The translations under genes were made by a program, and so were the position numbers. Positions 16,622 through 25,700 of a stretch of 64,000 bases of DNA are shown here, in pieces; position 1 is the first letter of the stretch; the number at the start of each line of letters is the position of its first letter. Location: contig NZ_CP150145.1 in assembly GCF_037963835.1 (NCBI RefSeq), forward strand, positions 5,766,001 to 5,830,000, in the 5' to 3' direction. Under the pieces are notes generated by a model, which searched no databases, was not told the origin of the DNA, and was given only the letters and a program-made list of their open reading frames with translations. Origin of the DNA: Paenibacillus sp. FSL H8-0332 (GTDB taxonomy: Bacteria; Bacillota; Bacilli; Paenibacillales; Paenibacillaceae).

Positions 16622-17616
16622 AACAACCTTCCTTCCTTACCGGCCCTTGTATAGCCGATAATATCCGCCAGTGAACGGTCCAGCGCAATCTCCGGCTTCC
16701 AGCCGGAAATAACAGCATAGTCCCCGGATTCTTCAGGCGGTACCTTAGTATCAGCAGATTCAAATGGAGGCTTCGCCGGAACGGCAGATGACGGGGAAGG
16801 ATTGCCCTGGCTGTGCTCCTCCTGCGGGCCCCAGTCCATCGCAACCGGAGCTGCGGCATGAGCCAGCAGCCTCCTGGCAACCTCTCCCAGTTCCCGCTCT
16901 GTCCCGGAATCAATGCGGTAGATCCTTCCTGTCTCGCCCGAGTCCAGAATGAAGCCATAGGCCCTGACCGCATCACGCACATCCAGAAAGTCACGCAGCG
17001 CATAGCGCGAGGAGAGCCGGAAAGCAGCAGGTGCAGCCGATCCGGTTACAGCGGTTGCTTCACTGTGCACAATATGCTGTGCCAGCAGGGAACAGAAGCC
17101 GGTGGATGGCCCCGGACCAATCAGGTTCGAGGGCTCCGCCATCAGCACCGGCTGTGCAAACAGCGTTCCCCAGGCCAGCGATACCAGCTCCTCCAGCGTC
17201 TTGCTGAGACTGTAGGGGTGGGGAGGATCTGCCGCACCCGGTCTATACTTAAGCCGGGAGCCGGCCACCAGAATACGGCTGGCCGGCTGGACACGCAGCG
17301 CCTCAAGCAAATATAGAGTAGCCATTACATTGGTTTCCATGTAGAGCAGCGGGTCCCGCCAGGACTCAGGGACCGAATTCTTGCCTGCCAGGTGCAACAC
17401 CTGGTCCGGCTTCACTGCTCCAATCATTGCCGTCACAGCCCTGCGGTCCCCCAGGTCACAGACATACTGCTGAACGCCGTCCGGGAACAACTCCGCTTCT
17501 GGCTTGCGGCGGACTACAGCAGTCACCTCCGCCCCTCCGGCGGCAAAATAGGCTACGGCATGCCTGCCGGTAAAACCGGAAGCTCCGGTAATCAGGAGAC
17601 GCCGCCGCCCGCTCAT
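16618..17616 (-). CDS. NAD(P)-dependent epimerase/dehydratase-like SDR
   Basis: A 332-residue extended SDR. The Rossmann motif GASGFTGRH lies near residue 11, and the catalytic Tyr/Lys pair is in PYSLSKTLEE near 132. It resembles GDP-6-deoxy-4-keto-hexose reductase/dehydratase families, but the substrate is uncertain. Residues about 250-290 form a Pro/Ser/Glu-rich insertion that looks disordered and is unusual for the family. It overlaps both neighbours by 4 bp, so it is expressed with the sugar-nucleotide genes and probably makes or modifies one donor. Confidence 0.82.
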   Translation of the reverse strand: MSGRRRLLITGASGFTGRHAVAYFAAGGAEVTAVVRRKPEAELFPDGVQQYVCDLGDRRAVTAMIGAVKPDQVLHLAGKNSVPESWRDPLLYMETNVMATLYLLEALRVQPASRILVAGSRLKYRPGAADPPHPYSLSKTLEELVSLAWGTLFAQPVLMAEPSNLIGPGPSTGFCSLLAQHIVHSEATAVTGSAAPAAFRLSSRYALRDFLDVRDAVRAYGFILDSGETGRIYRIDSGTERELGEVARRLLAHAAAPVAMDWGPQEEHSQGNPSPSSAVPAKPPFESADTKVPPEESGDYAVISGWKPEIALDRSLADIIGYTRAGKEGRLL

Positions 17617-18452
17617 GTCGGCAGCTCTGAGCTGCGCATAAAGTCGGCAAGCTCGCTAAGCATCCGGGGATAGGAAGGCAGCTCAATCGTGACATCGCTT
17701 CTCGTGCTGATCAGCGTCCGGTCCTGAACGGGCGTCTGCTGCGGGATGATCTCAACATCCTCTTTATGAAATGCCTTCTGCATCATCTGCAGCAGCTGAT
17801 ATTTACTTACGGGCTGCGGGTGGGCCAGATGAATCAGCCCCGAGAGATCCGAGTCCAGCAGGGAATCGATGGCTTTGGCCAGTTCCAGGGTGGTGACTCC
17901 ATTCCACATCACGCATTCATATCCGGTTACCCGGCCCTTCTGGGCCAGGAACCATTCCATGAGACCGATTCCGCCGGAGCGGATCTCGGGCCCGATAATG
18001 GAGGTGCGGATCGTCAGATGTCCGGGATCGCGCACTTCTCCAAGACTCTTGGTGAGGGCGTAGACCGAGGTTCCATCCGCGGCATCCTCCTCCGTATATC
18101 CGCCGCGTGTTCCTTCGAACACGCAGTCGGAGCTGATATGGATGAGCCGGGCATGGATCTGGTCCGCTGCCCGCCGCAGGCGGTGAGGCAGGAATCCGTT
18201 GACATGATACGCGCCGATCCGGTCCCGTTCGGCAAATTGATTGAGTACCCCCATCGCATTAATAATGCAATGGGGGGAGACGATTTCAACCAGCTTCTCT
18301 ACACCGGCGATATCGTCGGCGTCTACATACAACCCTCCAAGATCCTTCTTATCCCGGGTTGTATGGAAGATGTGGTGCTTGCCCTGGCGGCGAAAATACT
18401 CCGCCAGCATATGACCTGCCATACCATTTCCGCCGAGAATCAGGAGCTTCAC
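17613..18452 (-). CDS. RmlD-like sugar-nucleotide reductase (UDP-4-keto-6-deoxy-HexNAc reductase candidate)
   Basis: A 279-residue SDR of the RmlD type: LILGGNGMAGHML at the N-terminus, ISSDCVFEG near residue 107 and YALTKSLGE near 130 (catalytic YxxxK). It directly follows a CapE/FlaA1-like dehydratase and a WecB-like 2-epimerase. It lacks the C-terminal cupin domain of CapF, the reductase of the UDP-L-FucNAc route. It is therefore closer in layout to WbvR-type reductases of the UDP-L-RhaNAc/UDP-L-QuiNAc route. Product assignment is an inference. Confidence 0.82.
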   Translation of the reverse strand: MKLLILGGNGMAGHMLAEYFRRQGKHHIFHTTRDKKDLGGLYVDADDIAGVEKLVEIVSPHCIINAMGVLNQFAERDRIGAYHVNGFLPHRLRRAADQIHARLIHISSDCVFEGTRGGYTEEDAADGTSVYALTKSLGEVRDPGHLTIRTSIIGPEIRSGGIGLMEWFLAQKGRVTGYECVMWNGVTTLELAKAIDSLLDSDLSGLIHLAHPQPVSKYQLLQMMQKAFHKEDVEIIPQQTPVQDRTLISTRSDVTIELPSYPRMLSELADFMRSSELPT

Positions 18453-19435
18453 TGGAGGAACCCTCCCCGGATCAGGATATCCTTGATTTCAGCCTGCTCC
18501 ATCAGATGATTCTCCGAGCTGAAGCTGCTGAAGGACACATGAGGGAAATGACGGTAATGCTCCTTCAGCTCCGGCATATCGAGCGTAGGCAGAATAACCA
18601 GGTACTGCTCATCGTAGACCACCGTAGTCAGACTCTCGAAATCGCTCATCAGGATCTCATGGATTTTCTCTCCCGGGCGGATACCGGTCTCGATCATACT
18701 GACATCCGTCCGGCCGGAAGCTTCGATCAGTACATCGGCCAAATCCACGATCCGGCAGGTCGGCATAGTCATGACGAAGATCTCGCCGCCGATACTGACA
18801 TCGGAAGCCTTGAACAGCAGGGTAATGGCATCGCGCAGGGTGAAAAAGAACCGGGTCATGTTCATATCCGTAATCTTTACCTGTCCCTTGTCCTTGATCT
18901 GCTTCATGAACAGATGGACCACGCTGCCGTTTGTACCCAGTACATTGCCTCCGCGCACGGTAACAAACTTGGTGCCTGAGCCGATCAGATTAGCATATAC
19001 GAACAGCTTCTCGCCGATGGCCTTGGTCATGCCGTAGAAGTTCGACGGATTGGCAGCTTTATCGGTGGAGATATAGATCGCTTTTTCCACATTGTTGGCA
19101 ATTGCCGCTTCAATGACATTCTGCGTGCCGACTACATTGGTCTTCAGCGCCTCATACGGCTGGTCTTCGCAGACTGGCACATGCTTGAGCGCTGCCAGAT
19201 GGAACACATAATCCACACCGCGGCAGGCTGCTACCAGGGCGTCCTTGTCACGGATATCACCGATGATGAAGCTGAGATGCTTATCTTCAAATTCACGGCT
19301 CATGGCTACCTGTGCAGACTCACTGCGGGAGAATACGATGATTTCTTTGGGATGCTGCGGCAGCAATTGCCGGATCAGCTCATGCCCCCAGGAACCGGTA
19401 CCGCCTGTAACCAGAATCCGTTTATTATTGAACAT
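18449..19435 (-). CDS. UDP-N-acetylglucosamine 4,6-dehydratase/5-epimerase-like protein (CapE/FlaA1 family)
   Basis: A 328-residue soluble SDR of the polysaccharide biosynthesis family. It shows VTGGTGSWGHEL near residue 8, ISTDKAANPSNFYGMTK near 120 with the YxxxK pair, and GIRPGEKIHE near 260. In CapE/WbjB it converts UDP-GlcNAc to a 4-keto-6-deoxy L-sugar, the first step to UDP-L-FucNAc or UDP-L-QuiNAc. I chose the ATG at 19435, 7 bases after GGAGGG, rather than the ATG at 19450 that overlaps this ribosome-binding site. The start lies inside the end of the epimerase gene. Confidence 0.9.
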   Translation of the reverse strand: MFNNKRILVTGGTGSWGHELIRQLLPQHPKEIIVFSRSESAQVAMSREFEDKHLSFIIGDIRDKDALVAACRGVDYVFHLAALKHVPVCEDQPYEALKTNVVGTQNVIEAAIANNVEKAIYISTDKAANPSNFYGMTKAIGEKLFVYANLIGSGTKFVTVRGGNVLGTNGSVVHLFMKQIKDKGQVKITDMNMTRFFFTLRDAITLLFKASDVSIGGEIFVMTMPTCRIVDLADVLIEASGRTDVSMIETGIRPGEKIHEILMSDFESLTTVVYDEQYLVILPTLDMPELKEHYRHFPHVSFSSFSSENHLMEQAEIKDILIRGGFLQ

Positions 19436-20519
19436 GCAGGTTCCCTCCAAGCAGAAATTTAACTACCTTGACCGAGACACCTTGGGCAAGATACCCTTCC
19501 GGCGCCTCCCAATCGGGCTTAAGCGACGTCATCAGCACGGTGCAGCGCAGAATGCTGTTCTGTTCAACCCCGGACACTACATTACTTCCGCAATCGACGG
19601 TCTCCGGGCGTTCTGTGGTCCGGCGGATCGTTACCGTAGGCACACCCATCAGGCAGCATTCCTCCTGCACGGTGCCGCTGTCGGTAATGGCGCACTGGGC
19701 ATAACGTTCCAGATGAACAAAGTCAAAAAATCCAAAGGGTTCATGAAACTCCACCAGCGGGTTCATAGTTAGCGGGAACTGGTCCGTAAGCTTGGAGCGT
19801 GTACGGGGGTGGATGCTGCAGATTAGGCGGAGCCCCAAATGCTCAGCCACCAGGTTCAGCCCGGACATAATCTGGAACAGCGACTCCGGATCATCGACAT
19901 TCTCGGCCCGGTGGGCTGTCACCAGCAGATACCTGCCCGCTTCCAGCTTCAGCCGGGACAGGATGTCACTGGCCGCGATCTGCTCTTCGTAATGCGTAAT
20001 CACCTCATGGATGGGGTTGCCGGTTAACACGATACGCTGACTGGGGAACCCTTCGCTGAGCAGATGTCTTTTACTCTGCTGGGTATACGGCATATTTATG
20101 GTGGAGACGGCATCTATGACACGGCGGTTTTTCTCCTCCGGCACTTTCAGATCGTAACAGCGGTTGCCTGCTTCCATATGCACCACAGGAATGCCCATCC
20201 GCTCGGCCAGAATGGCACACAGCGCACTATTCGTGTCGCCCAGCAGCAGTACGCGGTCGGGCTTCTCCTGAAGCAGAATGCTCTCCAGACTGCCGAACAT
20301 GGCGGCCAGCTGGCCCCCGAGCCCGGCCTGCTTATCCTGCAGCACGTAGTCCGGTGAGCGGAGTCCCAGCTCAGCGAAGAATACCCCGCTGAGGCTGGCC
20401 GTGAAATTCTGTCCCGTATGCACCAGCACATGCCGCTCCGCATGCCGGTCCAGCAGCGGAATGATGACGCTTAGGCGGATGATCTCGGGCCGTGTGCCCA
20501 AAATCGTCATGATCTTCAT
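19425..20519 (-). CDS. Non-hydrolysing UDP-N-acetylglucosamine 2-epimerase family (WecB/CapG-like)
   Basis: A 364-residue GT-B-like epimerase. It begins KIMTILGTRPEIIRLSVII, the hallmark of the WecB family, and contains HMEAGNR, TNMPYTQQ-like and VTAHRAENVDD blocks plus DSGTVQEECCLMGVP with the catalytic acidic residues. With the two downstream SDR enzymes it should finish a UDP-2-acetamido-2,6-dideoxy-L-hexose by inverting C2. Several such epimerases act as the third step (CapG/WbjD/WbvD). Confidence 0.92.
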   Translation of the reverse strand: MKIMTILGTRPEIIRLSVIIPLLDRHAERHVLVHTGQNFTASLSGVFFAELGLRSPDYVLQDKQAGLGGQLAAMFGSLESILLQEKPDRVLLLGDTNSALCAILAERMGIPVVHMEAGNRCYDLKVPEEKNRRVIDAVSTINMPYTQQSKRHLLSEGFPSQRIVLTGNPIHEVITHYEEQIAASDILSRLKLEAGRYLLVTAHRAENVDDPESLFQIMSGLNLVAEHLGLRLICSIHPRTRSKLTDQFPLTMNPLVEFHEPFGFFDFVHLERYAQCAITDSGTVQEECCLMGVPTVTIRRTTERPETVDCGSNVVSGVEQNSILRCTVLMTSLKPDWEAPEGYLAQGVSVKVVKFLLGGNLHVQ

Positions 20520-20570
20520 GGGTTCACTCCCCTTTGATTATGGCCTGCCCTTAGGAACCGGGCAGGCTGC

Positions 20571-22106
20571 TCAGGATGCCTTACGCCGCCGCTTGCTCCG
20601 GCGGCTTCCGGCCTGGCCCACGCGGCGCTTCTTGCCGCCGCTGGCCCGACGGCGCGCGGAGCCTGCCGCGCGCTTCTTACGGCGCGGGCGCGTTCCCGCC
20701 GCGCCGCTCCGGGACTTGGCGCGGCGCAGCCTGCCGCGCCGCAGCTTCGCGGCCCGCAGCCGTGCGGCGCGGCGCCCGGTCTTGCCCCGCGTCGGCTGTG
20801 CCGCGGGGGCGCTCTTCCCGCCCGCCGGCGCAGCTGCGGGCGGGGCTTCCGGGCCGCCGATGAGCTGCGGCGGCTGGAGGCAGTAGCGGAGATGCCACCT
20901 CTCCGCTAAGCCTTGCAGCCGGGCGCGGTAAGCCGCCGGGCCGTAGACGGCCTCGATGCGCTCCCGCGCCTGCCGGCCAATGCCGGCCGCCATCGCCTGG
21001 TCGGCCAGCAGCGCGTTCACCCGCCCGGCCAGCGCGTCGATGTCTCCCGCAGGCACGAGCAGTTCCCCGCAGCCTGCGGCGTCCAGAATCTCCCGCAGGC
21101 CGCCGGAATCATAAGCGACAACCGGCTTGCTGAAGGCATAGCCCTCCAGGGCCGTCATGCCGAAGCCTTCCCGGATCAGGCTGGGGACAACGAGCAGATC
21201 CATCGCGCAGTAAGCGGCCGGCAGACATTCTTCGTATCCGACAAACCGGAAGAGCGAGGTCAGACCCTCCAGCTTCACCTTGCGGACACAGCGCTCATAG
21301 TAGCTTTTATCCCCGGGAGTCCCCACTACGAGGTAGCGGGCAGCCGGATGCTGCTCATGCACCAGGACGGCCATCTTGACGAAATGCTCCAGCCCCTTCT
21401 CCTTATTTATGAAGGAAGAGACATAGCCGATCAGCGGGTCCCCCGGGGCAATCTTCAGCTCACTCCGCCGTTCGCCGCGCAGCTTGCTCCAGGCCTCGAA
21501 CATCAAATCCGCGTCACTCCATGAAGGGGGAAGCTGGGTTACCTTGCTATCGCGGATATCCTCGGGGAAGCATGCTGCCGCTGTCTGTGAAATCGCCAGA
21601 ATCTCATCGCTGTTGTTGTGGATCAGCTCTACGCTGATCGGGGTGAACTCGTTGTCTGTAATGGTCTCCGAGATCTTCCAGATCACCGGTATGCCCAGTG
21701 ACTTCGCCGCAATTGGCGGCAGGGCATGCACACAAGTGCTGGTGATCACGAAGGACGGACGGAGCTCCGCAAGCCAGTGAGTCAGCTCTTGATATTCCCG
21801 GCCCTCCTGCATTTTGCGGATATCTGCCGGAAGACCGGCATAGGGGGTGTACACTCCATAGACCAGCGGAATAGACATCAGCCGGACTTGAAGGCCGTAG
21901 CTCCGGGCCAGCTGTGTCAGCTTCCCGTCCTGCGGGGCTACGAGGATACAATTGAAGTAAGGAGACAGCTCCCGGCTGAAGAATAACAGCAGCTTCTCCG
22001 CACCCGTAATACTGCGCGTGTTAGAGACATGGGAAAAGAGGACGATTGTCGCTTTGTCGGCCATGGTGTCTCGGCGCTCCCCTGCGAAGGGCTGTGGAGC
22101 AGCCAT
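20571..22106 (-). CDS. GT4-type glycosyltransferase with Arg/Lys-rich C-terminal tail
   Basis: A 511-residue protein. Residues about 20-400 are a GT-B glycosyltransferase: GAEKLLLFFSREL near 34, donor-site block SLIREGFGMTALEGYAFSKPVV near 318. The last roughly 95 residues are a low-complexity tail rich in Arg, Lys, Ala, Ser and Gly with clusters such as RRSKRRRKAS at the end; the matching DNA (20571-20860) is very GC-rich. Such a tail is not part of GT4 enzymes and could bind an acidic glycan or coat surface. The ATG at 22106 has a strong but very close AGGAGGTGA; the ATG at 22064 is an alternative. Confidence 0.87.
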   Translation of the reverse strand: MAAPQPFAGERRDTMADKATIVLFSHVSNTRSITGAEKLLLFFSRELSPYFNCILVAPQDGKLTQLARSYGLQVRLMSIPLVYGVYTPYAGLPADIRKMQEGREYQELTHWLAELRPSFVITSTCVHALPPIAAKSLGIPVIWKISETITDNEFTPISVELIHNNSDEILAISQTAAACFPEDIRDSKVTQLPPSWSDADLMFEAWSKLRGERRSELKIAPGDPLIGYVSSFINKEKGLEHFVKMAVLVHEQHPAARYLVVGTPGDKSYYERCVRKVKLEGLTSLFRFVGYEECLPAAYCAMDLLVVPSLIREGFGMTALEGYAFSKPVVAYDSGGLREILDAAGCGELLVPAGDIDALAGRVNALLADQAMAAGIGRQARERIEAVYGPAAYRARLQGLAERWHLRYCLQPPQLIGGPEAPPAAAPAGGKSAPAAQPTRGKTGRRAARLRAAKLRRGRLRRAKSRSGAAGTRPRRKKRAAGSARRRASGGKKRRVGQAGSRRSKRRRKAS

Positions 22107-22204
22107 TCACCTCCTAAAAGTTTTACGAAGCTTAGCATCCGGGCATAATCCACTATCACCTGAGATCCACCTGATTAGGACGGGTATATTAGCTGACAGG
22201 CTAA

Positions 22205-22246
22205 CATCTCTGCCCGGTACTCCAGTATATTGAGAGGGCAGAGATG
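22205..22246. repeat. Inverted repeat in the operon's 210-bp gap
   Basis: CATCTCTGCCC (22205-22215) pairs perfectly with GGGCAGAGATG (22236-22246) across a 20-nt loop. No T run follows on either strand, so it could be a weak terminator, an RNA processing hairpin or a binding site. Confidence 0.5.
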
Positions 22247-22316
22247 CCGGCACGACACCTGTCCCCTGTGATACGCACATTTTGCTGACAGCCTGTTCTA
22301 CGATTGCCCTGCTGGC

Positions 22317-23450
22317 TTACCCGTAAATAATAGTAAGCAGCTGGCTCAGACGTCTGGTATACGTGTGATCCCTCAGCGTCCGTTCGAAAGCGCGGAGGGA
22401 CATCTCCCGGCGCTCTTCCTCATGCGTCAGATAGTACTGGATTTTGCCCATCAGCTCGTGGGGGCTGGAGAAGGTGTCGATCTCTTCGCCCACCTTGTAG
22501 AAGGAGCCGAGATCGTCACGGGCATCGCTGAGCTGCAGCGTGCCACTGGCAGCAATCTCGAACGTACGCGGATTTGGCGATACAGCCGGAATATACAATG
22601 TATTATTGTTGACGGCATCGTCGATATGCGAGCGGTGAAGGTTGATTACAATCTTCGAGCCGCTGTAAGCTACAGCCGTCTCCTGAGGGGACATCCACTT
22701 GCCGATCTCAATCCGGTCGCCATAGAGCGGCGCTTCCGGCAACCGGTCCCACCAGATTCCGTTAATGACTGTGTTATAGCTCATCAGCTCCGGCATAATA
22801 TCGCGGAAGAAATTAATCCGGTTCCAGTAAGCCGACCCGATGAAGCTGACATCCCGGGTGACCGGCGAACGTCCGGTAGTCGGACGGTAATGCTCACGAT
22901 GCGCGGCAAAGGGCAGATAGTGGACCTCCGTGCAGCCAAGGCCGCGGTAGATCTCTACGCAATTACGCTCCAGTGTGAATACATAGTCATAATGGGCCAC
23001 AATCTTCATTGTGAAATCCGTGTAATACGGATCATCGGTCAGCCAGATCGCGGTCTTGATGCCCTGGCCGCGCAGAATAGCCACCTGCTCCAGCGGTAAA
23101 TCCAGACCATCCAGCACCAGCACGAGGTCGGGACGCTGGGCAGCAGCCAGCTCCACCAGATTCTGCCGCACATCAGTAATCGTGACCTGAGCCGTTAACC
23201 GCTGCAGTGCGAAGAGCACGGCATCATCCAGCGGTGAATACGGATATCCCTTGCCTGAAGCCACGTACATCACATGGATATTCCTTACCGGCTGCGGCTC
23301 CTCCGGGCGTCCGTCCAGCACAGCGAGACGTCCCCGCAGATATCCTTCGTCATAGCCTCCCTTGAAGCCGGTCAGACGTCCCCGCAGCTTCTCTTCCTCC
23401 GCAGGGGTTCTCGGCAACGGCGGGGCAGGCATAATAAATTCGTTGTTCAT
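22317..23450 (-). CDS. CgeB-like spore maturation glycosyltransferase homologue
   Basis: A 377-residue protein resembling CgeB, a mother-cell protein affecting the outermost spore glycan in Bacillus. An N-terminal stretch with FKGGYDEGYLRGRL is followed by a GT-B-like core: TAIWLTDDPYYTDF and HYDYVFTLERNCVEIYRGLG, then ISPNPRTFE-like VSPNPRTFEIAASGTLQL. It is a paralogue of the next gene upstream. I chose the ATG at 23450, 9 bases after AAGGAG, over the ATG at 23486. No sugar specificity can be assigned. Confidence 0.87.
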   Translation of the reverse strand: MNNEFIMPAPPLPRTPAEEEKLRGRLTGFKGGYDEGYLRGRLAVLDGRPEEPQPVRNIHVMYVASGKGYPYSPLDDAVLFALQRLTAQVTITDVRQNLVELAAAQRPDLVLVLDGLDLPLEQVAILRGQGIKTAIWLTDDPYYTDFTMKIVAHYDYVFTLERNCVEIYRGLGCTEVHYLPFAAHREHYRPTTGRSPVTRDVSFIGSAYWNRINFFRDIMPELMSYNTVINGIWWDRLPEAPLYGDRIEIGKWMSPQETAVAYSGSKIVINLHRSHIDDAVNNNTLYIPAVSPNPRTFEIAASGTLQLSDARDDLGSFYKVGEEIDTFSSPHELMGKIQYYLTHEEERREMSLRAFERTLRDHTYTRRLSQLLTIIYG

Positions 23451-23482
23451 GAGTATTCGCTCCTTTTGATCCATAATGAAAT

Positions 23483-24580
23483 TCACCCTCTTGAAGTAAG
23501 AACACCCAGTAAATGAGGCAGACGCGAAGTAAAGGTATGCCGGCGCAGCGTGGTCTGCAGTCCCCGCAGCGCATACTGCCGGCGCTCCTTGTCGTGATTC
23601 AGGTAATAATCAATTTTGCGCTTCAGCTCATCGGCAGAAGCGAAGGTCTCCAGATCCCGGCCCGGCTTGTAGTGGATATCCAGATCCTGCCGGATATCGG
23701 TCAGCTGCATCGTCCCGCAGGCGCTGATCTCATAGGTCCGGGGATTAATAGAGAGGGACGGAAGCTGGAATGTATTCCGGTTGTCCATCCCTCCCTCCCA
23801 GGGCCGGTGGATATTAATGACCAGCTTCGCGCCGCTGTAATAATTGGCTGTCTCCTCCGGCGGGATGAAGCCCTCTCTGATGTACGGAGACAGCTCCTCG
23901 AAGTGGGCCAGCCGCTCCCAGAATCCGCCGGCGATCAGCACCTTCTTCCCCCGCAGGAAGGGGACCAGTTCATCGAACAGCTCCGTACGGTTGCGGAAGG
24001 CATTGCCGATGAACACGACATCATAGTGATATTGCGGTCCGGTGTGGCGCGGGTAGAACATCTGGGGGTTGACGCACAGCGGAAGGTAGTGCACAGACGC
24101 CGTCCCCAGCGAACGGTAGAATTCCACACAGCCCAGTTCATGCGTGAACACATAATCGTAATGCCGGCAGATGACGGATGTGTCCTCGGTGAAATAAGGA
24201 TCATCCACAAACCAGATCGCCGCCGGGATTCCCAGCTGTCTTATTGCCGTAATTTGTTCCAGATGATTCTCCGGAAATACATGCAGCCCGTTCATCACCA
24301 GCACCGCCTCAGGCAATTCGCGCGATGCCACCTCCAGCATAGTTTCCGGAGGACAGATGATCAGCTCGCTTACCAGCAGCCGCAGCGCTTCAGCGACTCC
24401 CGTATCGATGGCCTGAAATCCCTGGGGAACATACATCAGTTTTAATGGCTGGCGTTCCCCCACTTCAGGGGTATTCAGGCGCTTCACGGCTTCGCACAGG
24501 CCGAGATGGTACCCTTGCAGATAGCCATCCCGGTAATCCCGTGGAAGCCCGCCTCTCTTTTTTGTTTTCACGGCCTTCAC
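23483..24580 (-). CDS. CgeB-like spore maturation glycosyltransferase homologue (paralogue)
   Basis: A 365-residue CgeB-type protein and first gene of the long leftward operon. It starts at GTG with a short Lys/Arg-rich N-terminus, then DYRDGYLQGYHLGL, a Gly-Tyr repeat motif also seen in the neighbouring paralogue. The core has AAIWFVDDPYFTEDT, HYDYVFTHELGCVEFYRSLG and INPRTYEISACGTMQLTDIR. A CATATAGTA sequence about 35 bp upstream fits the sigma-K -10 pattern, but no AC is found at the right distance, so control is uncertain. Confidence 0.87.
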   Translation of the reverse strand: MKAVKTKKRGGLPRDYRDGYLQGYHLGLCEAVKRLNTPEVGERQPLKLMYVPQGFQAIDTGVAEALRLLVSELIICPPETMLEVASRELPEAVLVMNGLHVFPENHLEQITAIRQLGIPAAIWFVDDPYFTEDTSVICRHYDYVFTHELGCVEFYRSLGTASVHYLPLCVNPQMFYPRHTGPQYHYDVVFIGNAFRNRTELFDELVPFLRGKKVLIAGGFWERLAHFEELSPYIREGFIPPEETANYYSGAKLVINIHRPWEGGMDNRNTFQLPSLSINPRTYEISACGTMQLTDIRQDLDIHYKPGRDLETFASADELKRKIDYYLNHDKERRQYALRGLQTTLRRHTFTSRLPHLLGVLTSRG

Positions 24581-24776
24581 CCTGCCCCGTTATATTCTCA
24601 AGACAGTAGTACTATATGCGGAGTCAGCATCCGCCTCATGGACATCTGTCTGTATCACGCCGAAATTGGCATATGCCCCCCGGTCTTTTCGCCCGCTTGG
24701 CCCGAACCCGTGCAGAATTCATCCACTCTTGTCCATGCAGAGGCAGGCTCTGCACAACGAAGCTTATTCAAGTCCT

Positions 24777-24805
24777 TTGCGGGTACGACGGGAATCATCT
24801 ACAAT
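24777..24805 (+). promoter_or_regulatory. Candidate sigma-A promoter of the ATPase gene
   Basis: TTGCGG (24777-24782), 17 bp, TACAAT (24800-24805), about 50 bp upstream of the start codon. Confidence 0.5.
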
Positions 24806-24856
24806 TAGAGGAATAACCTTTTGCGGGAGAAAAACCTATTAAGGAGGAATTAACAA

Positions 24857-25633
24857 ATGAGTTCAATCTATGGCCCTATGCTGTATCTGCGCCATGTCGA
24901 GCTGTTGCGCGATGCGGTCCCTTCCTTCGGAAGCTATCCGTTTAATCTGCCGGTGGTAAGAACCTTGGAACGGCTTGCTTTTCAGAAACAGGTCACTTTT
25001 CTTGTAGGGGAGAACGGTAGCGGGAAGTCTACCTTGCTGGAGGGCATTGCTGCTGCCTGGGGGTTCAATTCGGAAGGGGGGACGCTGAATTTCTCATTCA
25101 ATACCCGGGCCTCGCATTCCAGTCTCTATGAATATTTGCGGATTGCCAAAGGGGTCAAGCGGCCGAGGGACGGATTTTTTCTGCGTGCGGAGAGTTACTA
25201 CAATGTGGCTACTTACATCGATGAGCTGGATGAGGACCCCGAGGCGGGAAGACCCATTAAATCCTCCTATGGAGGAAGCTCGCTGCATGAGCAGTCGCAT
25301 GGGGAATCCTTCTTCTCCACATTCGTTCACCGCTTCGGCGGACAGGGCATCTATATTCTGGATGAGCCCGAGGCCGCCCTGTCTCCTGTACGGCAAATGT
25401 CACTACTGGCGCGGATGCATGAGCTGGCAGCGCAGAATTCCCAGTTCATCATCGCCACCCACTCCCCGATTCTGATGTCCTATCCGGGTGCGGATATTCT
25501 TCTGCTGCAGGGAGAGAGTATCACGCCTGTTGCGCTGGAAGACACGGATCATTACACAGTCACCCGCGCCTTCATGACCAACCGGGAGAAGATGCTCCGC
25601 GAGCTGCTGGGCGATGAGTTCGATCCACTATAA
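24857..25633 (+). CDS. AAA/ABC-type ATPase, stand-alone
   Basis: A 258-residue ATPase with Walker A GENGSGKSTLLEG near residue 53, an ABC-like signature region, Walker B IYILDEPEAALSP near 170 and the H-loop IATHSPILM near 200. It lacks the long coiled coil of SMC/RecN and has no membrane partner gene. Members of this AAA-family group are of unknown function. AAGGAGG lies 7 bases before the ATG. The neighbouring genes are leftward, so it is probably monocistronic. Confidence 0.85.
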   Translation: MSSIYGPMLYLRHVELLRDAVPSFGSYPFNLPVVRTLERLAFQKQVTFLVGENGSGKSTLLEGIAAAWGFNSEGGTLNFSFNTRASHSSLYEYLRIAKGVKRPRDGFFLRAESYYNVATYIDELDEDPEAGRPIKSSYGGSSLHEQSHGESFFSTFVHRFGGQGIYILDEPEAALSPVRQMSLLARMHELAAQNSQFIIATHSPILMSYPGADILLLQGESITPVALEDTDHYTVTRAFMTNREKMLRELLGDEFDPL

Positions 25634-25670
25634 AAAAAGACACTCCGCGGCGTTAACCGGCAAAGTGTCT
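25632..25670. terminator. Bidirectional terminator
   Basis: AGACACT (25638-25644) pairs with AGTGTCT (25664-25670) around a GC-rich inner stem; a seven-base A/T run favours termination of the leftward Spo0E-like gene. It also sits directly at the end of the ATPase gene. Confidence 0.8.
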
Positions 25671-25700
25671 CTTGTATTGGCATAGCTGCTCAGTAATTCT

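Noticed and set aside
20571..20860. Frameshift or foreign insert at the GC-rich end of the GT4 gene
   Set aside because: The frame stays open to a normal stop and similar basic tails occur in neighbouring genes, so this looks like a real low-complexity tail.
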